Assembly (NCBI RefSeq): GCF_038957035.1
Contig: NZ_CP152412.1
Location: 4,150,501 to 4,214,500 of the forward strand
Reading direction: 5' to 3'
DNA length: 64,000 nucleotides
Origin: Bradyrhizobium sp. B097
GTDB taxonomy: Bacteria; Pseudomonadota; Alphaproteobacteria; Rhizobiales; Xanthobacteraceae
In this document: piece by piece, positions 1-9,419 of the stretch
Layout: every line of letters starts with the position of its first letter
Position numbering within the stretch: position 1 is the stretch's first letter
Translations under genes and position numbers: made by a program
The notes under the pieces: generated by a model
Databases searched by the model: none
What the model saw: the letters and a program-made list of their open reading frames with translations, nothing else
What the model was told of the DNA's origin: nothing

Positions 1-422
1 TGCAGGCGGTCGCGCCGTATCTCAACGACGGCGCTTCGATCATCCTCAACGGCTCGGTGATTTCGGTGCTCGGCAATCCCGGCTATTCGGCCTATGCCGC
101 GAGCAAGGCCGGCGTGCGCGCGATGGCGCGGGTGATGGCGTCAGAACTGTCGCCGCGCAACATCCGCGTCAACGTGGTGGCGCCGGGCGCGGTGCGGACG
201 CCGATCTGGGGCGCGGCCATCGCGACGCCCGAGGCCGAGAAAGCGTTCGAGCAGCGGATCGGCAAGTCCACGCCGCTCGGACGTATCGGTGAACCCGATC
301 ACATCTCGAAGACGGTGTTGTTCCTCGCGTCCGACGACGCGGCGCATGTGCAGGGGCAGGAACTGTTTATCGATGGCGGTGCAACGGCATCTCCCGCCGG
401 CGCGCCGATCTATCGCGGCTAA
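1..422 (+). CDS. Short-chain dehydrogenase/reductase (SDR), C-terminal part
   Basis: The open frame runs in from the window edge (first full codon at base 3), so the N-terminal NAD(P)-binding Rossmann motif is not visible. The visible part has the SDR catalytic YxxxK (YAASK; Tyr codon at 93, Lys codon at 105). It is followed by the usual NVVAPGAVRTPIW segment after the catalytic helix and by the C-terminal FLASDDAAHVQGQELFIDGG block typical of classical NAD(P)H-dependent oxidoreductases. The substrate cannot be told from this part. It ends at TAA 420-422 and is followed by a strong terminator. Confidence 0.9.
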   Translation, partial: QAVAPYLNDGASIILNGSVISVLGNPGYSAYAASKAGVRAMARVMASELSPRNIRVNVVAPGAVRTPIWGAAIATPEAEKAFEQRIGKSTPLGRIGEPDHISKTVLFLASDDAAHVQGQELFIDGGATASPAGAPIYRG

Positions 423-444
423 ACTTCGTTTCTCATTGTAACGA

Positions 445-480
445 TCGGCCGGTGTGAAGCGGTTCACACCGGCCGATTTC
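445..480 (+). terminator. Rho-independent terminator after the SDR gene
   Basis: A perfect 14-bp stem (445-458 pairing with 463-476, TCGGCCGGTGTGAA and its complement) with a 4-nt GCGG loop is followed by TTTC. It lies 23 bp after the SDR stop codon. The T tract is short, so termination efficiency is uncertain, but the stem is exact. Confidence 0.8.
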
Positions 481-582
481 GTGCGTGACTAATATCACGC
501 GTATTGAACCTTTGACGTACTCGCCGGACTCCTGAATGGGCGGGGATTTTTTTTCACCACGGAATCATTTTGGAGTTCCTTC

Positions 583-747
583 ATGCCGAAAGCAGCCCGC
601 ATTTCGACGCCGATCCCGGTTTCGTCTACCTCCGAAAACGAAAACTCAGACTCAGCCCAGTTTGTGACGGTCGCGCTGTTTTCCGGCATCGGTTTGTTGA
701 TCTCGCTCGTCGCCGTCATCTTCGGCATTCAAGGCGTCTGGTTCTGA
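583..747 (+). CDS. Small single-pass membrane protein (54 aa)
   Basis: ATG at 583 is preceded by GGAG (572-575) at good spacing, and the frame ends at TGA 745-747. The product begins MPKAARISTPIPV, has a polar Ser/Glu/Asn stretch, then one hydrophobic segment (about residues 27-54, FVTVALFSGIGLLISLVAV) and ends GVWF. No family is recognised. It resembles the many short tail-anchored-like proteins of Bradyrhizobium genomes. The case for a real gene rests on the ribosome binding site and the clean membrane segment. Confidence 0.6.
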   Translation: MPKAARISTPIPVSSTSENENSDSAQFVTVALFSGIGLLISLVAVIFGIQGVWF

Positions 748-804
748 CTTCATCCACCTGAAGCGGCCTGCCGCCACCAGGGTGACGGCAGGAATGTGAT
801 CACG

Positions 805-1413
805 TCAGGCGGCGTTCAGGCTGCCAGCGGCCTGCAGCGCACCCGCGACCGCCTTCTCGCGGTGCTCGGGACCGACCTGGATGCCGTCGGCGGGGATCAG
901 CTCGAGATTCTTGACGCCGATGAAGCCGAACACGCCGCGCAAATAGGTCTCGAGGTGCTCCAGCGCGGCCATCGGCGTGTCGGCGCCGTAATAGCCGCCG
1001 CGCGAGATCGCGATGATGACGCGCTTGTTGCCGGCCAGTCCCTCGACGCCGCCGGCGCCGTATTTGAAGGTCTTGCCCGCGACCACGATGCGGTCGATCC
1101 AGGCCTTCAGCTGGGAGGGAAGGGTGAAATTGTACATCGGCGCGCCGATCACGACGACGTCGGCGGCGAGGAACTCCTCGAGCACGGCCTGGCCGGTCGC
1201 GATGTCGTCGCGCATCGACGGGTCCGGCGCCGCGCCCTGGCTGGCGGCGAGGTGCAGGCCGGAGAGGTGGGCGAGCGGGGTCTGGGTGAGATCGCGGTAG
1301 CTCACGACCAGGCCGGGATTGGCCTGGCGCAGCCGCTCGACGGCGGCGGCAGAAACCTGGCGGCTGACGGAGTGGGAGCCTAGGACCGAGGAGTCGATGT
1401 GCAGAAGTTTCAT
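805..1413 (-). CDS. azoR: FMN-dependent NADH-azoreductase
   Basis: The product is about 202 aa, the usual AzoR length, starting [19 protein letters not shown], the flavodoxin-like FMN phosphate-binding N-terminus of the AzoR/AcpD family. The [18 protein letters not shown] and SRGGYYG segments are also diagnostic. These enzymes are soluble two-electron reductases of azo compounds and quinones that use NADH. An upstream GTG (1425) is possible, but the ATG at 1413 gives the canonical N-terminus. It is divergent from an HxlR-type regulator, the classical arrangement for electrophile-induced reductases, so control by that regulator is likely (inference). Confidence 0.95.
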   Translation of the reverse strand: MKLLHIDSSVLGSHSVSRQVSAAAVERLRQANPGLVVSYRDLTQTPLAHLSGLHLAASQGAAPDPSMRDDIATGQAVLEEFLAADVVVIGAPMYNFTLPSQLKAWIDRIVVAGKTFKYGAGGVEGLAGNKRVIIAISRGGYYGADTPMAALEHLETYLRGVFGFIGVKNLELIPADGIQVGPEHREKAVAGALQAAGSLNAA

Positions 1414-1431
1414 GGCTGAAGTCACCTTTGG

Positions 1432-1493
1432 TATAGGTTTGTAACTGGCGCTATATGAGTGACCGCCCTAAATGTGCGCAAGAACGCACATTT
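1432..1493. promoter_or_regulatory. Divergent azoR/hxlR control region with two inverted repeats
   Basis: The 99-bp gap between the divergent starts holds two dyads. One is TATAG (1432-1436) with CTATA (1451-1455). The other is an exact 9-bp inverted repeat, AAATGTGCG (1470-1478) and CGCACATTT (1485-1493), separated by 6 nt. HxlR proteins bind DNA as dimers on such palindromes. The second dyad sits 20 bp before the hxlR start, as expected for autorepression. Confidence 0.6.
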
Positions 1494-1512
1494 TTGAAAC
1501 CCGAGCACAGCA

Positions 1513-1911
1513 ATGAAACCCGAGCACATCCGTGTGCCTGCCCTTCCGCCCCTGCCTGACCAGGATCACAGCGATTGCCGCGCGGTTGCCTCCGTATTGG
1601 CGCGGGTCGGCGACAAATGGAGCGTGTTCGTGATCATGATGCTGACCGATGGGCCAAAGCGCTTCAACGAGCTGAAGCGGATGATCAACGGCATCTCGCA
1701 GCGGATGCTGACGCTCACGCTGCGCGGGCTCGAGCGCGATGGCCTGGTGACGCGCACGGTGTTTCCGACGATCCCGCCGCGGGTCGATTACGAGCTGACC
1801 GATCTCGGCCGTGGTCTGGCCGCGCCCGTGAAGGCACTCGGCGAATGGGCGTTCGCGCATCTGCCGGAGATCGAGGGCGCGCGGACACGGTTTGACGGAC
1901 GCAACGAGTAG
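1513..1911 (+). CDS. HxlR-family winged-helix transcriptional regulator
   Basis: A 132-aa protein with the HxlR core: CRAVASVLARVGDKWSVFVIMML, then GPKRFNELKRMINGISQRMLT, then LRGLERDGLVTR and a wing (VDYELTDLGRGL). The single Cys22 just before the first helix matches the redox-sensing cysteine position of YodB/HypR-type members, which sense quinones and diamide (family knowledge). It is divergent from azoR, so it probably represses azoR and itself. The start codon lies in a 19-bp imperfect tandem duplication (1494-1531); ATG 1513 is used because it gives the full domain. Confidence 0.92.
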   Translation: MKPEHIRVPALPPLPDQDHSDCRAVASVLARVGDKWSVFVIMMLTDGPKRFNELKRMINGISQRMLTLTLRGLERDGLVTRTVFPTIPPRVDYELTDLGRGLAAPVKALGEWAFAHLPEIEGARTRFDGRNE

Positions 1912-1915
1912 GGAG

Positions 1916-1969
1916 TGTTATCGGTCGTCCTGCTGTTATCCGTCACCCGACTGTTATCCGTCACCCTGA
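1916..1969. repeat. Three 18-bp tandem units
   Basis: Units start at 1916, 1934 and 1952, each beginning TGTTATC; the second and third share TGTTATCCGTCACCC. The array lies just after the hxlR stop and runs into the palindromic element at 1959-2059. It looks like local duplication of the edge of that element. Confidence 0.7.
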
Positions 1970-2059
1970 GGAGCGCGAAGCGCGTCTCGAAGGGTCGACG
2001 GCCACCAGCCGGGCCGTGCATCCTTCGAGGCTCGCTCCGCTCGCACCTCAGGATGACGG
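1959..2059. repeat. Intergenic palindromic repeat, CCGTCACCCTGAGG type
   Basis: The left end CCGTCACCCTGAGG (1959-1972) is complementary to the right end CCTCAGGATGACGG (2046-2059) apart from a small mismatch. Inner arms around GAGCGCGAAGCG and CGCTCCGCTCGC also pair. It lies between the convergent hxlR and dprA genes. Elements with these ends are abundant in Bradyrhizobium and related genomes. It could act as a bidirectional terminator. Confidence 0.7.
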
Positions 2060-2093
2060 TGATGGACTGGCGTGAGCCGCTTATTCGCCCGCG

Positions 2094-3209
2094 TCAGATC
2101 ATCGACACCAGTCCGCCGCCGTGACGCTCGAGTCGGCCGGCGAGCTCCAGTTCGAGCAGTACCGCGCGGACGACAGCGGGCGAGACATCGGCCATCCGGA
2201 TCAGATCGTCGAGGCTGATCGGGCTCGGTCCGAGCAGATTGATGATGCGGGCGCGATCGGACGCATCGGGGGCAAAATCCAGCGGCTCGTCGTCTTCGCG
2301 GGCGGACAGCATGACGGGCCGCTCCATGATCGGCGTGACCGCGCTGATGACATCGGCGGCCTCGGTGACCAGCGTGGCGCCTTGCTTGATCAAATCGTTG
2401 GCGCCGGCGGCGCGCGGATCGATCGGCGAGCCCGGCACCGCGAACACCTCGCGGCCCTGTTCAGCGGCCATCCGCGCCGTGATCAGCGAGCCCGAGCGGT
2501 GCGCAGCCTCCACCACCACGACGCCGAGCGATGCGCCCGAGATCAGCCGGTTGCGGCGAGGGAAGTCGCGCGCCCGCGGCACGTGGCCGAGCGGCATCTC
2601 CGAAATCGCCGCGCCGTGCGCGAGCAGGGCGGCGAGCAGATCCTCATGCTCCGGCGGGTAGATTTTGTCATGGCCGCCGGCCAGCACGGCGACCGTGCCG
2701 CTTGCAACGGTCGCGCGATGCGCCGCCTGGTCGATGCCGCGGGCAAGGCCGGAGATCACGACAAAGCCGGCGTCGCCGAGATCGCGCGCCAGCTGGCCTG
2801 CAAATTTCAGCCCGGCGCCGGACGCATTGCGGGAGCCGACGATCGCGATCATCGGGCGCATCAAGGTGTCGCGCGCGCCGCGTACGGCAAGCAGCGGCGG
2901 CGCGTCGTCGATGGTGGCAAGCCGCGCCGGATAGTGGACTTCCTCCGGCGCGATGAGGTCGATGCCAAACTTGGCACAGGCCGCGAGCTCCGCGGCTGCA
3001 TCGGCCTCGCTCGTGATGCGCCCGGGTCCCGATGCGCCGCCGCGGCGCGCGAGATCCGGCAGGCGCTCCAGCGCGTGCGCCGCATCGCCAAAATGGCGGA
3101 GCAGCGATGCAAAGGTGCGCGGGCCGACATTGTCGGAACGGATCAGCCGCAGGCGGTTGAGCCGTTCGGCGTCGGTGAGTTCAGTGGTGCTGGGTGACCG
3201 GTCATGCAT
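2094..3209 (-). CDS. dprA: DNA processing protein DprA
   Basis: A 371-aa protein. After an N-terminal helical region ([24 protein letters not shown]-like) comes the DprA/Smf Rossmann core: [74 protein letters not shown] and [23 protein letters not shown]. The last ~60 residues form the DML1-like winged helix seen in many DprA proteins. DprA loads RecA on incoming single-stranded DNA during natural transformation. The frame is open further upstream, but the ATG at 3209 (MHDRSP) gives the usual N-terminus. Confidence 0.96.
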   Translation of the reverse strand: MHDRSPSTTELTDAERLNRLRLIRSDNVGPRTFASLLRHFGDAAHALERLPDLARRGGASGPGRITSEADAAAELAACAKFGIDLIAPEEVHYPARLATIDDAPPLLAVRGARDTLMRPMIAIVGSRNASGAGLKFAGQLARDLGDAGFVVISGLARGIDQAAHRATVASGTVAVLAGGHDKIYPPEHEDLLAALLAHGAAISEMPLGHVPRARDFPRRNRLISGASLGVVVVEAAHRSGSLITARMAAEQGREVFAVPGSPIDPRAAGANDLIKQGATLVTEAADVISAVTPIMERPVMLSAREDDEPLDFAPDASDRARIINLLGPSPISLDDLIRMADVSPAVVRAVLLELELAGRLERHGGGLVSMI

Positions 3210-3310
3210 GCGAGGTGTAGCTTCGCCCAACCTGGGATTGTGATCAACCGCGACATTGGCGGCATAGGCGTGACGCGCTACAAGCGGTCGCCAATTCGAG
3301 GAAGCCGCCC

Positions 3311-4549
3311 ATGATCTCACTTGCCGACCTCCAAGCGCGTATCGAACAGGGCGCGCTGTCGCCTGAAGCGGCCATCGGCCAATCGCTGGAGGCGATCAGT
3401 GCGCAGGACAAGACGATCGGCGCCTTTGTCCGCCACGACGCGAAGGCGCGTGCGCAGGATGCCGGGCCGCTGCGCGGCATCGCGGTCGGCATCAAGGACA
3501 TCATCGATACCGCCGGCTTTCCGACCGAGATGGGGGCTGCGATCTATCGCGGCCATCAGCCGCGCGCCGACGCGCCGGTGGTGATGGCGCTGAAGCAGGC
3601 CGGCGCCACCATCATCGGCAAGACCACGACGACCGCGTTCGCGGCGAACGATCCGACCGCAACGCTCAATCCGCACAATCACGCGCACACGCCGGGCGGC
3701 TCGTCGTCGGGCTCGGCCGCTGCGGTCGCCGCCGGAATGATCCCGCTGGCGCTGGGCACGCAGACCGGCGGCTCGGTGATCCGGCCGGCCTCGTTCTGCG
3801 GCGTCGCCGCGATCAAGCCGAGCTACCGGCTGCTGCCGACCGTCGGGGTGAAGTGCTTCTCCTGGACGCTCGATACCGTCGGGCTGTTCGGCGCCGGCGT
3901 GCGCGATGTCGCGCAGGGGCTGGCCGCGATGACCAGGCGCCCCGAGCTTGTCGTGCCGTCGGAGGTCGCGGCACCGCGCATCGGCGTCGTGACGCAGGCC
4001 TTCGCCGGTGCGCCCGAACCATCCGGCGCGGAGGCATTGCAGAAGGCGGCGCGGGCGGTGGAGCGGGCGGGCGCAACCGTGCGCGAGCTCGCGATGCCCG
4101 AGATCATCGCGGAGGCGTGGCGGATTCATCCGGTGGTGCAGGAGTTCGAGGCGCACCAGTCGTTCGCCTGGGAATACGGCCAGAACTACGATGCGATGCC
4201 GCCGCTGCTGCGCGGCCGGCTCGACGAGAGCAAGGGCGGCACACCCGCCGAGTATGATGCGGCGATGGACGTCACGCTGCGCGCGCGGCAGGCGCTGTCA
4301 GCGATTTTTGGCGAGGTCGATGTGCTGCTGACGCTGTCAGCGCCGGGTGCTGCGCCGAACGGCTTGGCCTCGACCGGCGATCCCCGTTACAACCGGCTCT
4401 GGACGTTGATGGGCGTGCCCTGCGTCAACGTGCCGACGCTGACCGCCGAGGGCGGATTGCCGGTCGGCGTGACCGTGATCGCGGGTTTTGGCGGCGACGC
4501 AAAGGCGCTGGCGGCGGCGAGCTTTTTGGAAGGTGCGCTGAAGTCCTAG
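3311..4549 (+). CDS. Amidase-signature family hydrolase
   Basis: A 412-aa amidase-signature enzyme with a complete Ser-cisSer-Lys triad: Lys62 in [11 protein letters not shown], Ser131 in [16 protein letters not shown] and Ser155 in [11 protein letters not shown]. The family hydrolyses amide bonds of diverse substrates; the substrate here cannot be assigned. It is distinct from the gatA copy at 21 kb and lies divergent from dprA. RBS-like GAGGAAG (3298-3304) precedes ATG 3311. Confidence 0.9.
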   Translation: MISLADLQARIEQGALSPEAAIGQSLEAISAQDKTIGAFVRHDAKARAQDAGPLRGIAVGIKDIIDTAGFPTEMGAAIYRGHQPRADAPVVMALKQAGATIIGKTTTTAFAANDPTATLNPHNHAHTPGGSSSGSAAAVAAGMIPLALGTQTGGSVIRPASFCGVAAIKPSYRLLPTVGVKCFSWTLDTVGLFGAGVRDVAQGLAAMTRRPELVVPSEVAAPRIGVVTQAFAGAPEPSGAEALQKAARAVERAGATVRELAMPEIIAEAWRIHPVVQEFEAHQSFAWEYGQNYDAMPPLLRGRLDESKGGTPAEYDAAMDVTLRARQALSAIFGEVDVLLTLSAPGAAPNGLASTGDPRYNRLWTLMGVPCVNVPTLTAEGGLPVGVTVIAGFGGDAKALAAASFLEGALKS

Positions 4550-4555
4550 CCTTCC

Positions 4556-4651
4556 GTCATTCCGGGGCGCGAAGCGAACCTCAGATGCGCAATTGCGCAT
4601 CGGGGAATCTCGAGATTCCGGGTTCGCGACTTCGTCGCGCCCCGGAATGAC
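4556..4651. repeat. Intergenic palindromic repeat, GTCATTCCGGGGCGC type
   Basis: The left arm GTCATTCCGGGGCGCGAAGC (from 4556) mirrors a right arm ending CGCGCCCCGGAATGAC (4651). The centre holds smaller dyads (GATGCGCAATTGCGCATC and GAATCTCGAGATTC). It fills the gap between the convergent amidase and plsY genes. Confidence 0.75.
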
Positions 4652-4656
4652 TTGCG

Positions 4657-5253
4657 TCACTTCTTCTCGCCGATCTTGCCTTCGGTGCCGGCCTGCAGCC
4701 GCTTGATGTTCTCGCGGTGCATGTAGAACAGCAGCAGCGTCAGCACGGCGAACAGCGAGGCGAGCGCGTTGTGGCCGAACCACCACAGGAATAGCGGCGT
4801 CACGAACGCGGCGACGAGCGCCGATAGCGACGAGTAGCGCGTGGTGGTGGCGGTGCCGATCCAGATCACGGCGAAGATCAGCGCGGCCGGCCAGAACAGG
4901 CCGAGCAGCACGCCGATATAGGTGGCGACGCCCTTGCCGCCGCGAAACCGGAGCCAGACCGGGAAGAGGTGGCCGAGGAATGCGCCGAGCGCCGCCAGCA
5001 TCGCCGCGTTCGGTCCGTCGATCGAGCCCGCAATGATGACGGCGACCGTGCCCTTGAGCATGTCGCCGATCAGCGTCGCCGCGGCGAGGCCCTTGTGGCC
5101 GGTGCGCAGCACGTTGGTGGCGCCGATATTGCCCGAGCCGATGGTGCGCAGATCCTGCGTGCCGGCGAGCCTGGTGAGGATCATGCCGAACGGGATCGAG
5201 CCCAGGAGATAGCCGATCACGAAGGCGGCGAGCAGCAACGCGTCAGCAGACAT
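4657..5253 (-). CDS. plsY: Glycerol-3-phosphate acyltransferase PlsY
   Basis: A 198-aa polytopic membrane protein with the three PlsY motifs: [14 protein letters not shown] near the N-terminus, [30 protein letters not shown], and the glycine-rich [16 protein letters not shown]. PlsY transfers the acyl group from acyl-phosphate to glycerol-3-phosphate in the inner membrane, the first acylation step of phospholipid synthesis. Length and motifs are canonical. Confidence 0.97.
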   Translation of the reverse strand: MSADALLLAAFVIGYLLGSIPFGMILTRLAGTQDLRTIGSGNIGATNVLRTGHKGLAAATLIGDMLKGTVAVIIAGSIDGPNAAMLAALGAFLGHLFPVWLRFRGGKGVATYIGVLLGLFWPAALIFAVIWIGTATTTRYSSLSALVAAFVTPLFLWWFGHNALASLFAVLTLLLFYMHRENIKRLQAGTEGKIGEKK

Positions 5254-5358
5254 CGCGGTGGTTCCCTGGACGGTCGATCCGGTCCATTTTTGGCAATTCC
5301 GTCAATGAAATATTAACCATCAATCCGCACCATGGCCTTGGAAATGAGGGAGCTTATC

Positions 5359-5466
5359 ATGGCTTCTGTTCGCACGCGGCTTGAGCAGGTTTTCTTTGTG
5401 GTTTACGTCGCGGCCATCGTCGTTGGAACGACGATGGAAGCGATGTCGCAACTCGCTGTACGCTGA
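5359..5466 (+). CDS. Small membrane-segment protein (35 aa)
   Basis: ATG 5359 follows AGGGAG (5347-5352) at ideal spacing, and the frame stops at TGA 5464-5466. The product MASVRTRLEQVFF continues into a hydrophobic stretch (VVYVAAIVVGTTM) and ends MSQLAVR. In-frame ATGs at 5332 and 5344 would add up to nine residues. A strong terminator follows 15 bp later, which supports a transcribed small gene. No family is recognised. Confidence 0.6.
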   Translation: MASVRTRLEQVFFVVYVAAIVVGTTMEAMSQLAVR

Positions 5467-5481
5467 GTTCCACGCTGATCT

Positions 5482-5534
5482 AGAGCCTTTTTCCGTTCCG
5501 ATTGCATCGGAACGGGGCTCTGGTTTTTTGTTTT
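5482..5534 (+). terminator. Rho-independent terminator after the 35-aa gene
   Basis: A nested hairpin: outer AGAGCC (5482-5487) pairs with GGCTCT (5516-5521) and inner CCGTTCCGAT pairs with ATCGGAACGG. TTTTTT and TTTT follow (5524-5534). This is among the clearest terminators in the window. Confidence 0.85.
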
Positions 5535-5586
5535 GACGCGTTTTCTTCACGCGAACCGGTATCCACTTCGCTCGAAAACGCTCTAG
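5535..5586. repeat. Dispersed repeat family A (copy 1), overlapping the pyrC-like stop codon
   Basis: The element begins GACGCGTTTTCTTCACGCG, contains CCGGTATCCACTTCGC and ends CGAAAACGCTCTAG. Its last bases (5583-5585) are the stop codon of the minus-strand dihydroorotase-like gene. Related copies lie at 27778-27824, 51847-51907 and (partial) 54079-54100. Confidence 0.75.
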
Positions 5587-6884
5587 ACGTGTTCGTACAC
5601 CGTCCGTCCGCCGACGATCGTCCGCGTCACGCGGCCCGAGAAGCGGGCGTCGTCGAACGGCGTATTCTTGCATAGCGATTTGAGGTCGTCGCGGTCGAGC
5701 ACCCAGGGGGTGTCGGCGTCGATCACGATCACGTCGGCCGGGGCCCCGGCGCGCAGCGTGCCGCCGGGCAGGCCGAGCAGTTCCGCCGGCCGTGTCGACA
5801 TGGCCCGGATCAGCGTCTTGAACTCCATCTCGCCATTGTGGATCAGCCGCAGCGCCGCCGGCAGCATGGTCTGCAGGCCGACCGCACCGCTCGCCGCTTC
5901 CGCGAACGGCAGCCGCTTGACCTCGACGTCCCGCGGATTGTGATCACTCATCACGACGTCGATCAGCCCGGAGGCGAGCGCTGCAACCAGCGCCCTGCGG
6001 TCGTCCTCGGTGCGCAGCGGCGGCGCCAGCTTGAGGAAGGTGCGGTAGGGGCCGATGTCGTTCTCGTTCAGCGTCACGTGGTTGATCGAGACCGAGGCCG
6101 AGACGTTGAGCCCGTTGTCGCGGGCACGCTTGAGGATCTCCAGCGACTCGATCGAGGTCAGCGAGGCCGCGTGATAGCGCCCTCCGGTCAGCGCCGCGAG
6201 CCGCATGTCGCGCTCGAGCATGATCGACTCGGCGGCGGTCGGGATCCCGGCGAGGCCGAGCCGCGTGGCGAACTCGCCCTCGTTCATCACACCTTCGCCC
6301 ACCAGATTCGGGTCCTCGGTGTGATGCACGATCAGCGCGTCGAAATCGCGAGCATAGGTCAACGCGCGCCGCATCACCTGGGCGTTGGTGACGCTGCGGT
6401 CGCCATCGGTGAAGGCGACGGCGCCGGCGGCCTTCAACAGGCCGATCTCGGTCATCTCCAGGCCCTGCATGCCCTTGGTCAGCGCCGCCATCGGGTGGAT
6501 GTTGACGATCGCGGTGTCGCGGGCGCGGCGCAGCACGAAGTCGACGGTCGCCGAATTGTCGATCACCGGCGAGGTGTCGGGCTGGCAGATGATGGTGGTG
6601 ATGCCGCCGGCGGCCGCGGCCTGGCTGGCGGAGGCAAAGGTCTCGCGGTGGCTGGCTCCGGGTTCACCGACGAAGGCGCGCATGTCGATCAGGCCGGGCG
6701 CCACGATCTTGCCGGCGCAATTGACGATGTCGGTGCCTTCGGGGACGCCGGCGGCGCCGATGCCGCGCTTGGCGTCACGGATCACGCCGTCGGCGATCAG
6801 GACGTCGCCCGGACCGTCGAAGTCGCGGGACGGATCGATGACGCGGGCGTTGGCGAGCAGGATGGGGCGGCGGTCAGTCAGCAT
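5583..6884 (-). CDS. Dihydroorotase-like protein, probably non-catalytic ATCase partner
   Basis: A 433-aa amidohydrolase of the class I dihydroorotase family, 4 bp downstream of pyrB. Key metal-site residues are missing. The family HxH in GLIDMHVHLREPG is replaced by GLIDMRAFVGEPG, losing both histidines and the substrate-binding Arg. The YHVAHVS-type histidine is replaced in YHAASLTS. The final block reads MSDHNPRD, keeping the Asp but changing the later His. In Pseudomonas a comparable inactive PyrC' is tightly coupled to pyrB and is needed for ATCase assembly (established). The same role here is inferred. A true dihydroorotase should then exist elsewhere. Start ATG 6884 is chosen over an upstream extension. 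Confidence 0.9.
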   Translation of the reverse strand: MLTDRRPILLANARVIDPSRDFDGPGDVLIADGVIRDAKRGIGAAGVPEGTDIVNCAGKIVAPGLIDMRAFVGEPGASHRETFASASQAAAAGGITTIICQPDTSPVIDNSATVDFVLRRARDTAIVNIHPMAALTKGMQGLEMTEIGLLKAAGAVAFTDGDRSVTNAQVMRRALTYARDFDALIVHHTEDPNLVGEGVMNEGEFATRLGLAGIPTAAESIMLERDMRLAALTGGRYHAASLTSIESLEILKRARDNGLNVSASVSINHVTLNENDIGPYRTFLKLAPPLRTEDDRRALVAALASGLIDVVMSDHNPRDVEVKRLPFAEAASGAVGLQTMLPAALRLIHNGEMEFKTLIRAMSTRPAELLGLPGGTLRAGAPADVIVIDADTPWVLDRDDLKSLCKNTPFDDARFSGRVTRTIVGGRTVYEHV

Positions 6885-6888
6885 GGCG

Positions 6889-7842
<954 letters not shown>

Positions 7843-8085
7843 TAAAGCGAGAGCTATAGGCGCGGATGGCCGGTGGGGCAAGCGCGAAGAGGGCTAGGCG
7901 GAGTTTTCCCCGAGTAAGATGGGGCTGGGTTTCTCCGCCATCATGCCCGGGCCTATTGCGAGCTGTCCGCGCCTTGCTTTTGCTGGTTTTTCCGGAACAA
8001 GACGTGGACGACCGGGCTCAGGCGGAGCAGAGGCGAGGTGGTGCCTTGGACGGTCATGCAGCCAGGACAGCGGAGCTAAGGACTC

Positions 8086-8844
8086 GTGAAAATCGCCGTG
8101 ATCGCACTGCTGGCCATCGAGCTGATCTCAGGGTCGATCTCGCCGGCCTTCGCTCAGAGCCTGCCCGGCGACTTCGCGTTCTTGCGCGAGATCGATCCGA
8201 CCATCATCCAGGACATCCGCTACGCGACCTCCAACAATTTCATGGGGCGGCCGATCGCGGGCTATGGCGCGGCGGAATGCGTGGTGAAGCGGGAGGTGGG
8301 GTTGCGGCTCAAGGCCGTGCAGCAGGAACTGGCGCGGCAAAGCCTGTCGCTGAAGATGTTCGATTGCTACCGGCCGGCCCGTGCAGTCGCCGACATGGTG
8401 GCGTGGTCGAAGAACGGCAAGGAGACCGCCGCCGAGCGGCGCTACAACCCGGCCTTCTCGAAGGCGGACCTGTTCCGCCTCGGCTACATCGCCACCCATT
8501 CCGGTCATTCGACCGGCGCCGCAGTCGATCTCACGCTGGTCGATCTGACCGCGGACAATTCGCGCAAGTTCGACCCGGCCAGGGACTATGCCGACTGCAC
8601 CGCGCCGGTCGCCGAGCGCGCCCCGGAGGGCAGCGTCGACATGGGGACCGGCTATGACTGCTCCGACGTGAAGGGGCATACCGCTACCAGCGCGATCACG
8701 CCGGCGCAGCGACGCTGGCGCAACCTTCTGGTCGCTGCGATGGCCCGCCAGGGATTTGCCAACTATTCAAAGGAATGGTGGCACTTCTCGCTGCCGGGGG
8801 GCGGCGGGGTGGCCTACGATTTCCCGGTCACACGCGCGCACTAA
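8086..8844 (+). CDS. Periplasmic M15D D-alanyl-D-alanine dipeptidase (VanX/DdpX-like)
   Basis: A 252-aa protein with a signal peptide (MKIAVIALLAIELISGSISPAFAQS) and the zinc-site motifs of family M15D: SGHSTGAAVDLTL (SxHxxGxAxD) and EWWHF (ExxH). CYRPARAV carries the family arginine. Enzymes of this type cleave D-Ala-D-Ala in the periplasm for cell-wall recycling and confer no glycopeptide resistance on their own. The GTG start at 8086 is directly followed by the signal peptide. Confidence 0.9.
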   Translation: MKIAVIALLAIELISGSISPAFAQSLPGDFAFLREIDPTIIQDIRYATSNNFMGRPIAGYGAAECVVKREVGLRLKAVQQELARQSLSLKMFDCYRPARAVADMVAWSKNGKETAAERRYNPAFSKADLFRLGYIATHSGHSTGAAVDLTLVDLTADNSRKFDPARDYADCTAPVAERAPEGSVDMGTGYDCSDVKGHTATSAITPAQRRWRNLLVAAMARQGFANYSKEWWHFSLPGGGGVAYDFPVTRAH

Positions 8845-8973
8845 TGCTGGATTTTCCTCAAATCCAAGGCATCTCGGCAACACAAAGCTTGCCAACGCTG
8901 AAGTAGCTGAATGCGCTTTCAACACTCCTTAATTGTGGCCGTATGAAGTGCGGGCATTGCGGGAGCAGAAAAC

Positions 8974-9384
8974 ATGCGTTGGGCTGTTGTCATTGTTGCC
9001 GTTGGTGCGTTCGGCATCGCGATCTACGACCAGTACGACAAGGGCGCGAACTACCAGCGCGTCGATGCGCGCATCAGCAGCGTTAATGACCAGTGCTATC
9101 TAGAAAAGGTCGAGCGCGGCGTCGTCACCAAGACGACGTTCACGTCGGACCTCACTCGCTGCGAAACCGCCGAGCTGCTGCGGAAGGAGCATCCGAAGTG
9201 GCAGGGCTATCACGTGATGCACAAGATCGAGGTTCGCGTCGTCTATGTCTCGCCGGTCGATGGAGCCACGCACCAGTCCAGCCTGCAGATGTCCTACTTC
9301 CCTAACGGCAAGCCGCTGCGCGCCGGCGACGTGTTGCCGGTGTTGGCCTCCAAGACCAAGGCGGAGACGACACGTTCGATCTGA
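8974..9384 (+). CDS. Membrane-anchored hypothetical protein, paralogue 1
   Basis: A 136-aa protein with an N-terminal hydrophobic anchor (MRWAVVIVAVGAFGIAIYD) and a soluble domain with YQRVDARISSVNDQCYLEK, LLRKEHPKWQGYHVMHKIEVRVVYVSPVDGATHQS and GDVLPVLAS. It is clearly paralogous to the next gene, with two conserved cysteines (QCY and RCE/PCE). The domain looks like the beta-rich DUF3592-like fold of small envelope proteins, but this is not certain. Confidence 0.8.
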   Translation: MRWAVVIVAVGAFGIAIYDQYDKGANYQRVDARISSVNDQCYLEKVERGVVTKTTFTSDLTRCETAELLRKEHPKWQGYHVMHKIEVRVVYVSPVDGATHQSSLQMSYFPNGKPLRAGDVLPVLASKTKAETTRSI

Positions 9385-9419
9385 CCGTCACAGCGGTCCG
9401 ACAGGATGGGAGTTCGACC

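Noticed and set aside
1916..1969. Possible CRISPR-like repeat array
   Set aside because: Three units of 18 bp without spacers; a simple tandem repeat.
3311..4549. Second gatA
   Set aside because: The amidase triad is present, but the protein is 412 aa, lies outside the gat cluster and lacks GatA-specific segments; a true gatA exists at 21074.
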